Of a stretch of DNA of 64,000 nucleotides, positions 56,847 through 64,000 are shown piece after piece. Each line of letters opens with the position of its first letter. The stretch's first letter is position 1. A program made the position numbers and the translations under genes. This DNA is from Gammaproteobacteria bacterium UBA6724 (lineage in GTDB: Bacteria; Pseudomonadota; Gammaproteobacteria; Pseudomonadales; Azotimanducaceae), in NCBI GenBank assembly GCA_002454165.1, contig DKIG01000006.1, positions 1 to 64,000 of the forward strand. Direction: 5' to 3'. Under the pieces are notes generated by a model that was not told the DNA's origin, searched no databases, and worked only from the letters and a program-made list of their open reading frames with translations.

Positions 56847-57883
56847 CTCGTCTTAACCATCTGCTATATCGCGCCCTAGTGTTTCGGCAGGGACTCAGAA
56901 CCAATCTGCTGATCTCTATCAGAATGCAGATAGAGGCGGGCATTCCCATTATAGACACCTTCAAACTCATCCAGCAGGCGACGAAGGATCACAGCCTCAG
57001 GCGCCTGGCGGACATGTCACTCTCAGCAGCTATTATCGGTCAGCCCTTTGCCAGCAATTATGCCGCCGAGGGCTTCTTTAATGACTATGACGCTCGGTTG
57101 CTGATAGCGGGTGAGCAGCATGGCGCCCTCCCAGAAATGATCCAACTCATTACTGCAACCTCCGATCCGGGGCAATCATTTTTTGATGTTGTCATCCTGC
57201 CCAACGCGCAGTGGATACTGGGGCTCCTGGCGATGCTGGCACTCACCATCTATGGTGTAACCTATGAAAAACTGATGACGATTGGCGACCGAACCCCGGC
57301 GGATTTCTTTCTCCTGGGGCATTGGCTCCAGGAACACCTCCTGTTGATTGCCCTGGCGCTTGCCATTCTTCTAGCAATCTATATTCGCCTCCGGACAATG
57401 CTTGGCGGGTCATGGCGTAGCCGGGCACGGTCCCTAGGTTTCTTTGGTGCCTATGACAACAGGTTCATCGCCCAGATCTGTGATCTCATGGCGGCACTTT
57501 TCAAGAAGGGGGTTGCACAATCTACAGCCGTCACCATTGCTATTGCCCTGGTCTCCACAGGCACCCGCCCAGGATATTTTGAGACCGCATTGACCCGGGT
57601 TCGGGATGAGATGAACCGGGGCCCAACATTACTGCCAGCACTGGGACGACATCTGTTGGACCCAGAAGCCACCGCTCAGCTCAGTTTACAGGCGCCGCGG
57701 CAGACGGTCGCGGAATTGGAGCGTGCCTTCCGTAACTATGCCCTGGTTGCCCGGCAGAAGACTGCCCAGATTTTATCTGCTATGGCATTTGTCACGGCCC
57801 TGGTGACCGCTCTGGGGACATTTTTCCTACTCGTGCCGCTGATTGATGTCGTGATGGGCGCGGGTGTGGATACGGGGTTTTAA
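56840..57883 (+). CDS. pilR: PilR-like inner-membrane assembly protein (GspF family)
   Basis: A 347-residue GspF-type protein. Two T2SSF-like halves (MQIEAGIPIIDTFKLIQQ, then ALFKKGVAQSTAVTIAIAL) each precede hydrophobic stretches (NAQWILGLLAMLALTIYG; LLIALALAILLAIYI; ALVTALGTFFLLVPLIDVV). It forms the platform the ATPase turns. Overlaps pilQ by seven bases. Confidence 0.85.
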   Translation: MLTRLNHLLYRALVFRQGLRTNLLISIRMQIEAGIPIIDTFKLIQQATKDHSLRRLADMSLSAAIIGQPFASNYAAEGFFNDYDARLLIAGEQHGALPEMIQLITATSDPGQSFFDVVILPNAQWILGLLAMLALTIYGVTYEKLMTIGDRTPADFFLLGHWLQEHLLLIALALAILLAIYIRLRTMLGGSWRSRARSLGFFGAYDNRFIAQICDLMAALFKKGVAQSTAVTIAIALVSTGTRPGYFETALTRVRDEMNRGPTLLPALGRHLLDPEATAQLSLQAPRQTVAELERAFRNYALVARQKTAQILSAMAFVTALVTALGTFFLLVPLIDVVMGAGVDTGF

Positions 57884-57910
57884 CCAATCATTAAAAAAAG
57901 GAGTAGTCCG

Positions 57911-58372
57911 ATGCAAGCAAGAGAAAAATCGCAAGGCTTTTCCACCCTGCAGGTAGTAGCGGCACTGGCTATCGCTGGCACCCTGACCGCGGCGGCGGCC
58001 AATGTGTTGCTACCCATGTATCAACGCAGTGTGCTGAACAATGCCTACGAAGAGTTGTATCTGGTCACCAATTCGGTCCGGCAATGGCGGGAATATACCG
58101 GTAATTATACTGGTCTGGACAGTTTTACCAAACTGACCGAAAGGGGTTACCTCCAGTCAAGCCGTTACACAAGCGGTACCGGTGAAAATGTTTTTGGCAA
58201 TAACATCGCGGTGGCCAAGGATGGTGACAGGGATGCCAAGCTGACCTACACGACCGTCACCGCGGCGCAGTGTCTGAATCTGCTTGACCGTTCAATAACC
58301 ATCAATGGCATTAAAACATCACCGGCGCCGTCTTGCGATGCCTCAAATGTCCTGACGGTAACCATTGATTAG
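57911..58372 (+). CDS. pilS: PilS-like type IVb major prepilin
   Basis: A 153-residue prepilin. The leader ends SQG, then FSTLQVVAALAIAGTLT begins the mature N-terminal helix. Two C-terminal cysteines (AAQC and SCDAS) probably form the pilin disulfide loop. Position +5 of the mature form, normally glutamate, is glutamine. AGGAG precedes the ATG. A prepilin peptidase (PilU) is not found in the window, so one encoded elsewhere must act. Confidence 0.82.
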   Translation: MQAREKSQGFSTLQVVAALAIAGTLTAAAANVLLPMYQRSVLNNAYEELYLVTNSVRQWREYTGNYTGLDSFTKLTERGYLQSSRYTSGTGENVFGNNIAVAKDGDRDAKLTYTTVTAAQCLNLLDRSITINGIKTSPAPSCDASNVLTVTID

Positions 58373-58381
58373 GGAGGCAGG

Positions 58382-59065
58382 ATGAATCTGCTATTGAAGG
58401 AAGATGGAAAACAAGAGGGCTACACGGTGCTCGGTCTCGTCCTTGCGGTTGCCATTATGGGTGTGATTACGGCGCAATTTACCGAGCGACTGGAACATGA
58501 ATTAATCACTCAAGCCGAGACAGCAACGGTGAATGATATGACGCAACTTGCTCGTGCTCAGCTCAGTCACCGCTGGGAAAACTCGGACTGGGCGCGAAAG
58601 CCTGCCGATCTCTTCCGTCATTTCCGCAATGTCAATGGGGTCGGCGAGCCTTATAAGTTTGACTTTGTGCCTGGTTCACCCCTGTTCATCATAACCAGGA
58701 TGCGCGCTGAGGGCTCGGCGCGTCGGGTCGCGCAACGACTCGGTAGCTTTGCCAAGCTTGCCCTGGATCAAGAAACCGACGAGATGACCCTGGTGCGCGC
58801 GGAATATGCCGTCCCCCTGGGGACCCTAGCGTCTTTGAATGATGAGTATTTGCGTCGCGACGGTGCCAATGATGCGTTTGGTGACCTGCACTTCCGCCGC
58901 GGTGCTCAGGCCGACATTATGATGAATGGCAACCGGATTGAGGGCGCTTCCCGGATAACCGCCAGGACCTCGGCGCACCTCGGGCTGGTCAATGCCGACC
59001 TAGGTGCCTTTGATACCCTGACGGTGCAGCACTTCAGATATAAAACACCCGAAGACACGCCATGA
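58382..59065 (+). CDS. PilV-like minor pilin
   Basis: A 227-residue protein with a prepilin-type N-terminus: EG then YTVLGLVLAVAIMGVIT. The C-terminal part (MNGNRIEGASRI, LVNADLGAFDTLTVQHF) resembles the repeated N-terminal region of PilV, the tip adhesin of type IVb pili. No shufflon segments or recombinase follow. Position +5 is glycine. Four-base overlap with the next gene. Confidence 0.62.
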   Translation: MNLLLKEDGKQEGYTVLGLVLAVAIMGVITAQFTERLEHELITQAETATVNDMTQLARAQLSHRWENSDWARKPADLFRHFRNVNGVGEPYKFDFVPGSPLFIITRMRAEGSARRVAQRLGSFAKLALDQETDEMTLVRAEYAVPLGTLASLNDEYLRRDGANDAFGDLHFRRGAQADIMMNGNRIEGASRITARTSAHLGLVNADLGAFDTLTVQHFRYKTPEDTP

Positions 59066-59973
59066 AAGCAAAAATATCATTGTTGCTACTGTTGTTGACG
59101 CTGAAGCCAGGTGCCGGGCTAGCGGCAAAGGGAGATCAGCTCTGGACGCCGGATGACCCGAAGACCCCGATACTCAGGAATCATCCCAGTGCCCATACCC
59201 AGGTATGCAAATATCGTTCGGATGATGGCTTCTGTTACAGGCTTTGGCTAAACGACCCGGCTGAGCCAAATATCCACCTGCCCATCCCCTGGGCAAAACG
59301 GGAAGACTTCGGCACCCTTTTGGATAAGTTGGAGCGGATGGAGGCGGGGGGCTATTGTCTGCTCTATGAGGGCAAGGAATGGTCAGGTTGGACTGGGCAG
59401 GGCAGGGCAAGTACCAAGTGTGGTGAACTGCGCCACCAGACCGAAATGAGCACTTGCCTGGTACCCGCCACTGCTTGTGATGACACCACTACTTGTCAAC
59501 TGAATAGTCACCGCACCCGCTCTGGTAGAAGCCGTAATGCGTCCTGTGGTGTGGTAGAAGTGGACCGAGAAAATACGCTCATAGCGGAGAAGACGTCAGC
59601 AGTAGAGCCGCCACCGAGCAATCCGACAGCGCATGATGTGGAAGATGAGGCTACAGAAGATGAGGCTACAGAAGAGATGTCGCCTGTGGGTTTTCCGATC
59701 TGTGGCTTGCTGGTTCCTGATTTTCACCGCTCTACAGACGAGTCTTCACCAGCCCTAGATGCCGGTCAATGTCATTGGCAACCTGGCATGCTCATCAGCA
59801 GGATCTATGCCCCGCACCGAGGCATTGGTCTTCGCCCCTATCCCTGGGGAGCGCTCACCGGCGCCTGCTCTCCCTTTGACGATGCTAGCCCAAGATATTA
59901 TTACGAGAACCGGGGTAGCCTCATCCATCGGATAGATACGGAACTGCTGCTCTACATCCAGATGTGCGGCTAG
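59062..59973 (+). CDS. Cysteine-rich secreted protein of pil operon
   Basis: A 303-residue protein I do not recognise. It has a signal peptide (ISLLLLLLTLKPGAGLAA) and 12 cysteines in the mature part, spaced as paired blocks (CKYRSDDGFCYRLW, TCLVPATACDDTTTC). A linker holds the repeat DEATEDEATEE. It is the last gene of the rightward operon, overlapping the PilV-like gene, so it may be a disulfide-rich tip or adhesin component. This is inference. Confidence 0.55.
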   Translation: MKAKISLLLLLLTLKPGAGLAAKGDQLWTPDDPKTPILRNHPSAHTQVCKYRSDDGFCYRLWLNDPAEPNIHLPIPWAKREDFGTLLDKLERMEAGGYCLLYEGKEWSGWTGQGRASTKCGELRHQTEMSTCLVPATACDDTTTCQLNSHRTRSGRSRNASCGVVEVDRENTLIAEKTSAVEPPPSNPTAHDVEDEATEDEATEEMSPVGFPICGLLVPDFHRSTDESSPALDAGQCHWQPGMLISRIYAPHRGIGLRPYPWGALTGACSPFDDASPRYYYENRGSLIHRIDTELLLYIQMCG

Positions 59974-60026
59974 CCCGTATCATTCATGTTGGGATGGGGT
60001 GGCGCGGTGCTTGGCTAATAATGCTA

Positions 60027-61328
60027 CTACCAGGTGTTTTGATAAGGTGCCAGAATAATGTCCTTGTTGACCAGGACGTTAAAACGAAATCCAGGGCGGA
60101 TAACCAGGCTGGGTTGAATATCAAAATTTCTTTTGATGGTTTCTCGGCTGACCTCTCCCCACTGCCGTCCCAACTCAGCACTGAATTGCTCCCGACGGGT
60201 AAAGGTGTCCCGACCAGCATCAACTTGCAAGTCTCCCTGGGAGGACTGAGAGGCGGCGCTGATGACAGACAGCAGAAAGGCACTGCCAAATGTTCGCCAG
60301 TAATGATTGTCAATTCTATCCTGAAATCCTGATTGTCCCCTGGCATCAACACCGGGCATATTATCAAGGGCAAGAGTTGATGCATCGGGAAACTGAACCC
60401 TGCGCCAGACTACCAGCAAGCGTTTCTGGCCTGCGGCAATATGATGGTCATAATCGCCGATCAGTTTTGAACCTGCGGGAATCAACACAGCCGTACCGGT
60501 GCGTGTATCTCTGACTGAACGTGACACATGCGCGATGATCATCCCAGGGAGATCCGAGTTGATCTGCGTATCCAGAATGGCGGGTATCACTGTCCCCACC
60601 TTAATCTCAAAGGGGGCAATAGGTGCAAGTTTGAGATGCGGCGAATAGGCATAGGAGGATGCTTCATTGACATACTTCTCTTTACGCCCTCGCAAATTTG
60701 GATCCGCTGCCGCCGGTTCTTTGCCTGCTCCCAGCAGAGTATCAATGCGATTTGTCAGGAGGTCATTAGTCATCACCCCAGGGGGCAACTGGGTCTTGGG
60801 CAAGGATGCGCTCAGTGCGAGAGGAAACTCAGGCTGGGCAAAGCTATCGTCTAGTTCAACCCGGGTCCTGGAGACGATGGCATCCCGGAGCAGGGCATCG
60901 CGTAACTGCTGTATTTCTAGTTTTCTTTCATCCTGAGCGTCTGATTGAAACGGCGATAAAAAGTCTGTTGCTGCGATTGCTTTTGATAGAGGTGATGGAG
61001 TGGCTACTTTTTGGTCCCTGGTATCAGCGCCAGCCTCGGGCAACAGCACCTCAGGGCTCTCGTAACCCTGGATGATCTCTTTATAGCCCTTGCCCGCGTC
61101 AAGTATGGACTGAGCGCCGGTCATGTCCATTACCCCTGAGTTACCCGGAGCCCTAGATGATTGATGCCGCTCCAGCACCGCATAGACCAGCGCACACAAG
61201 GCAGTTAAAAGCATGACCCCGACTGCCAATAGCGGCAACTTCGTGAGTCGTACCACCCCCTCGGCAGGGTGTTGCGCATCTTCCGGGGCATCGGGAGAGG
61301 CACCGATGACAGGTCTTTTCTTGCTCAT
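60027..61328 (-). CDS. trbI: TrbI (VirB10-like) channel protein
   Basis: A 433-residue VirB10-type protein. An N-terminal cytoplasmic tail leads to a membrane span (LLAVGVMLLTALCALVYAVL) at ~34-53, a proline-poor linker, and a C-terminal domain with VIPAILDTQINSDLPGMIIAHVSR and IPAGSKLIGDYDHHI. It links inner and outer membranes. It is transcribed against all other trb/pil genes and sits at the far end, so it was moved or inverted from the usual place after trbH. A short opposite-strand frame over it is a shadow. Confidence 0.9.
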   Translation of the reverse strand: MSKKRPVIGASPDAPEDAQHPAEGVVRLTKLPLLAVGVMLLTALCALVYAVLERHQSSRAPGNSGVMDMTGAQSILDAGKGYKEIIQGYESPEVLLPEAGADTRDQKVATPSPLSKAIAATDFLSPFQSDAQDERKLEIQQLRDALLRDAIVSRTRVELDDSFAQPEFPLALSASLPKTQLPPGVMTNDLLTNRIDTLLGAGKEPAAADPNLRGRKEKYVNEASSYAYSPHLKLAPIAPFEIKVGTVIPAILDTQINSDLPGMIIAHVSRSVRDTRTGTAVLIPAGSKLIGDYDHHIAAGQKRLLVVWRRVQFPDASTLALDNMPGVDARGQSGFQDRIDNHYWRTFGSAFLLSVISAASQSSQGDLQVDAGRDTFTRREQFSAELGRQWGEVSRETIKRNFDIQPSLVIRPGFRFNVLVNKDIILAPYQNTW

Positions 61329-61533
61329 ATCTTGGAGTCCTCTGGTTTGCAGGGCGACACCAGTGTCAAAAGAAATCGACCGGGTGACAAGTGATATGAG
61401 ATGAAAGGAAGCCTGGTTGCTATGAATGGTTGTTAGGATAGGTTGCTAGGACGGCTTAGTCTTACTAGGAGAAAGAGAGGTGCCATCTGGGTCAGAAGGC
61501 TCAGGTGTATCCTTACCAAGTGCTCGGTATCTT

Positions 61534-61627
61534 TGGCGGAAGAGGTAGGAGTCGAACCCACCAGCCACTTTGACAGCAACTCAACAGCTTTGAAGGCCGC
61601 GCGCCCCACCGGGGACGAAGCTCTTCC
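61534..61627 (-). tRNA. selC: tRNA-Sec (UCA anticodon)
   Basis: The 94-base minus-strand segment folds as tRNA-Sec: a seven-pair acceptor (GGAAGAG with CTCTTCC), a six-pair D stem with a four-base CGGT loop, an anticodon loop CTTCAAA (TCA at 61593-61591), a long variable arm and a T loop TTCGACT. CCA is encoded. The D and T arms match E. coli selC closely. It delivers selenocysteine at UGA; selA, selB and selD are not in the window. Its 3' end faces the trb/pil cluster. Confidence 0.93.
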
Positions 61628-61711
61628 AGTGCCATCATAGCAAAGTTTACCTCCGGGCAAGCGAAGCGTAATATCCCGCCTTTATAGTCATCACTCATCA
61701 TTGTACGCCCT

Positions 61712-62152
61712 ATGATTGAACCCTTGATGCCATCCGAGCCTAGTCTCCGGATCTACTATGCGATTGCTTTACTCAGCCTTGTATTTGCTCTGGTGGGGTT
61801 TAGCTATAATGCCTGGCGTCTCGAACGGTCGGAAGAAAACAGCAATATCAGAAGTGCCGCCTTCCAGGTTTTATCTGAAATTTCCGAATTTGAACAAGTG
61901 CTCTACGCCAGCCATTATGACCAGAATCAGATTGAAGGTAGCCCCAGGCGCGGCTGGGTCAAGATCGGTTTGATCAACGATCTCAGTATGCTCATTGGTA
62001 AGGATGTTGAGCGTGCCAGCGCGAAACTGAAAGCCAACTGGTCAGCCAATTGGACGCGCGTTCCTGCCGAGGAGGCCGCCGTTCACACCATCATTGAGAC
62101 CCTTGATGAAGTCCGGGTCGCCGTAAAAGCCAGGCTTGCAGAACTAGGATGA
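61712..62152 (+). CDS. Small membrane-anchored protein, uncharacterised
   Basis: A 146-residue protein with one N-terminal membrane segment (YYAIALLSLVFALVGFSYNAW) and a soluble helical domain (FQVLSEISEFEQVLYASHYD, later VHTIIETLDEVRVAVKARL). I do not know the family. It lies between selC and a convergent SDR gene, three bases away, so it may mark the chromosomal side of an island. Confidence 0.6.
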   Translation: MIEPLMPSEPSLRIYYAIALLSLVFALVGFSYNAWRLERSEENSNIRSAAFQVLSEISEFEQVLYASHYDQNQIEGSPRRGWVKIGLINDLSMLIGKDVERASAKLKANWSANWTRVPAEEAAVHTIIETLDEVRVAVKARLAELG

Positions 62153-62155
62153 TCC

Positions 62156-62932
62156 TTAGCGAGGTCCCTGGGCATCGTCTATCTTAATGTAGGTGCCGGT
62201 GACAAACTCCGAATCCCGGGACAGAAAGTAGAGCAGGGTGGAGTCCATCTGTGCCGGGTCGCCCAACCTGCCGCGGGGAAAATACTGGGTAATGTCGCCC
62301 ATGCGTTCCAACATGCCATCCATCATTTCCGATGCAAAGGCACCAGGTGCTATGGCGTTAACATTAATGTGATAGCGCGCCCATTCCACGGCAAGAGTTT
62401 CTGTCATGCGAATAATCGCTGACTTGGTGATGGAATAGAGGGCGGCTCCATTGCCGGCATAATTGAACCCTGCCACGGAAGAAATGTTCACCATTCTGCC
62501 AGGTGCCTTGGCAGCAATCAGTCGCCGCGCCACCTCGCAGGAGAGTTTGTAGGGGCCGACAAGATTAGTCGAGAAGACGGCATCCACCAGTGCATTACTC
62601 ATCTTGTGGGCGCGCTGGGCATCGGGAATCCCGGCATTGTTGATCAAGATGTCAACCAGACCGAGGGCAGATTCAGCCTTGTCCACTAGAAGCGGAATCT
62701 CATCTGGTTTGGTGATGTCAAAGACGATGGGCTCACAGACACCTCCCTCAACACGAATTTCTTTTGCCAGAGATTCCAGTCGCTCAGGGCGTCTGCCGGT
62801 GAGCACCACCTTCGCGCCACGCTTGGCGATGACCCTGGCGAAGCGCCAGCCCAATCCAGAGGTGGTGCCGGTGATTAGAGCCACCTTACCAGCAAGTTCA
62901 TTGGAAACATTAGGTAGTGGGAAATCAGACAT
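62156..62932 (-). CDS. Short-chain dehydrogenase/reductase
   Basis: A 258-residue classical SDR. The cofactor loop TGTTSGLGWRFA is near residue 20, NNAG is near 96, and the catalytic S (ISSVAGF) and YxxxK (YSITK) follow. Substrate not evident. ATG at 62932 has GAGGATAACC before it; a longer upstream frame has no ribosome site. It shares the strand with idi and mevalonate kinase. Confidence 0.86.
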   Translation of the reverse strand: MSDFPLPNVSNELAGKVALITGTTSGLGWRFARVIAKRGAKVVLTGRRPERLESLAKEIRVEGGVCEPIVFDITKPDEIPLLVDKAESALGLVDILINNAGIPDAQRAHKMSNALVDAVFSTNLVGPYKLSCEVARRLIAAKAPGRMVNISSVAGFNYAGNGAALYSITKSAIIRMTETLAVEWARYHINVNAIAPGAFASEMMDGMLERMGDITQYFPRGRLGDPAQMDSTLLYFLSRDSEFVTGTYIKIDDAQGPR

Positions 62933-62970
62933 GGTTATCCTCGTGCATAGATTATCTACCGCTTGGCCCT

Positions 62971-63534
62971 TCAAGCCCCGGCAGGCAGTTGGTGATGGTA
63001 GTTTTCTCGGATCTGTTGCCATTCCAGCTTCATCCAGGGGGTGAACTTCTCTGGTGTCTCTGAGAGGGCTATGTCCAGGTCCTGGATAGAGAAGAAGCGC
63101 CACTCGGCGATTTCATTGGTATTGACGATGATTGCCTCAGCCTCGGCTTCTCCTGCCCAGACCCAGCATAATTCATTTTCACTGCCTGCTCCTTGGTACT
63201 GCGCTTGATAGATGAATTTGTAAAGAAAACTGAGTGGGGTCCTGATGCCTAGTTCCTGCTCAAGCCGTCGCTGGGCAGATACCTCGGCATCTTCACCTGG
63301 CCGGGGGTGACTACAGCAGGCATTTGACCAGTAGAGGGGCCAGAGATGTTTTTGTGCGCTACGCTTTTGCAACAGAACTTCCGCCGCCGAATTGAAGATA
63401 AATATAGAGAAGGCTCTATGCAATACGCCAGCACCCAGGTGACATTCCAGTTTGGACAGGCTACCAATATCCTCATCCTGTTCATTCACCAGAATGAGTT
63501 GCTCCTGGTCTGAAGAGATGCTCGCCTGGTTCAT
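62971..63534 (-). CDS. idi: Isopentenyl-diphosphate isomerase, type 1
   Basis: A 187-residue Nudix-fold type 1 IPP isomerase. The catalytic cysteine is in WSNACCSHPR and the glutamate in NELCWVW; RRLEQELGI is the Nudix-like metal region. It interconverts IPP and DMAPP, needed when IPP comes only from mevalonate. It follows mevalonate kinase by one base, so the two are one operon. Confidence 0.9.
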   Translation of the reverse strand: MNQASISSDQEQLILVNEQDEDIGSLSKLECHLGAGVLHRAFSIFIFNSAAEVLLQKRSAQKHLWPLYWSNACCSHPRPGEDAEVSAQRRLEQELGIRTPLSFLYKFIYQAQYQGAGSENELCWVWAGEAEAEAIIVNTNEIAEWRFFSIQDLDIALSETPEKFTPWMKLEWQQIRENYHHQLPAGA

Positions 63535-63535
63535 G

Positions 63536-64000
63536 CTAGACAGATACCTGGAGCGCTTTGAAGCCAGCCTTGCCTAGCGCATTGACGATAGCATCACACT
63601 GGTCCCCACCCAGGGCGACGATGGAGCCGCCACCGCCGGCACCGGTGAGTTTCGCGCCCAGTGCACCCTTGTCCTTGGCTATCTGAACCATACGGTCCAA
63701 CTCTGGTGAAGAGACCTGTATGGCATTCAACAGGCCATGGTTAATCGTCATCATGTGCCCCAGAGTAGGGTAGTCACATGCTTGAGCTGCCTGAATACCT
63801 GTTTCTGCAACCTTGGCAAAATTATCAAAGAGCTGTTCATAGAGATAGCGGTTCTGTTGCCACCTGTCTCTCACCCTGGCAACCATATCAACGGTGAGGC
63901 TGGGTTTTTCAGAAATGCCGATAACCAGATGCAGAGGCTTGGGGAATTCCACCCTGTCCAGGCGGGGATGCTCGCCCGCCTGATATATGATCGGCACACC
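63536..64000 (-). CDS. mvk: Mevalonate kinase, C-terminal part (runs off right edge)
   Basis: About 154 C-terminal residues of a GHMP kinase. TINHGLLNAIQVSSPELDRMV and KLTGAGGGGSIVAL are the mevalonate kinase C-terminal blocks. It phosphorylates mevalonate in the cytosol. The true start lies beyond the edge; an internal GTG at 63997 is not it. With idi it shows a mevalonate pathway. Confidence 0.85.
   Translation of the reverse strand, partial: GVPIIYQAGEHPRLDRVEFPKPLHLVIGISEKPSLTVDMVARVRDRWQQNRYLYEQLFDNFAKVAETGIQAAQACDYPTLGHMMTINHGLLNAIQVSSPELDRMVQIAKDKGALGAKLTGAGGGGSIVALGGDQCDAIVNALGKAGFKALQVSV

Larger units (their letters stand above)
43145..61533. mobile_element. Candidate transfer element: P-type T4SS plus type IVb pilus, next to selC
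   Basis: From trbB (43267) to trbI (61328) almost every gene belongs to a Trb-type conjugation channel or a type IVb pilus, tightly packed. The right end abuts the 3' side of a tRNA-Sec gene, a favoured attachment place for islands. But no integrase, relaxase, coupling ATPase (TraG/VirD4), repeat of the tRNA end or transposase is seen in the window. It may be a piece of a larger ICE, a remnant, or a cluster fixed for another use. Left boundary is a guess: somewhere in 43145-43266. Confidence 0.5.

Noticed and set aside
58382..59973. Shufflon downstream of the PilV-like gene
   Set aside because: No inverted repeated segments or recombinase gene are seen; the next gene overlaps directly.
59964..60332. 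122-residue rightward frame after the Cys-rich gene
   Set aside because: It lies wholly opposite the well-supported trbI C-terminus and has no family features or ribosome site.
1..64000. CRISPR arrays, rRNA genes or insertion sequences
   Set aside because: No regularly spaced direct repeats with unique spacers, no rRNA-like segments and no transposase frames were found.

Overview
The window looks like a chromosomal segment of an uncultured or little-studied gammaproteobacterium. Supporting this are an NfuA of the E. coli type, a complete TonB2-type energising operon (DUF3450, TtpC, ExbB, ExbD, TonB, TPR), an SO_0444-family metal exporter, a DUF3014 protein, a coniferyl-type aldehyde dehydrogenase and a class I DAHP synthase. 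Two traits are less common there. The right edge carries mevalonate-pathway genes (mevalonate kinase and a type 1 IPP isomerase), and the cis-prenyltransferase has a DGNRR motif of the archaeal/eukaryotic kind. A tRNA-Sec gene shows that the host makes selenoproteins. Genus cannot be told from this sequence.

Layout: 1-948 is the N-terminal part of a McrB-like restriction GTPase leaving the left edge. 1333-6604 is the TonB2 operon, with a promoter and a possible Fur site. 6811-8967 is a Cu/Zn export permease plus a ZIP transporter. 9002-16252 has an aldehyde dehydrogenase divergent from a leuC-leuD-cimA-luciferase-like operon (citramalate route to isoleucine), with a four-copy 25-bp tandem repeat between them, then a DUF3014 protein. 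16372-17465 is a STAS protein and a GOLPH3/GPP34-family protein. 18002-27331 is a membrane-lipid and transport neighbourhood: two CDP-alcohol phosphotransferases, a multi-pass protein resembling LPG-synthase membrane domains, MFS and MATE exporters, an amidohydrolase and an enoyl-CoA hydratase.

27439-37767 is a composite type I restriction-modification island: a half-size HsdS, a GIY-YIG-like small protein, HsdM, an autoinhibited Fic protein, a full HsdS, a 48-residue membrane protein, a frameshifted AAA/DUF4143 ATPase, HsdR and a YgjP-type metallopeptidase. Three inverted repeats sit at its internal promoters, so its parts appear separately regulated. 37870-43144 returns to housekeeping genes (nfuA, DAHP synthase, cis-prenyltransferase, alanine dehydrogenase) with a second GIY-YIG protein.

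43267-61328 is the most striking part. It is a P-type (Trb) type IV secretion cluster continuous with a type IVb pilus operon (PilN-O-P-Q-R-S-V-like), joined by one gene that appears to fuse TrbH with a PilL/TcpQ domain. trbI is inverted at the far end, next to selC (tRNA-Sec). The element abuts the 3' end of selC, the side where integrases usually insert, yet no integrase, relaxase or coupling protein is visible in the window. The right edge (61712-64000) holds a small membrane protein, an SDR, idi and mevalonate kinase.
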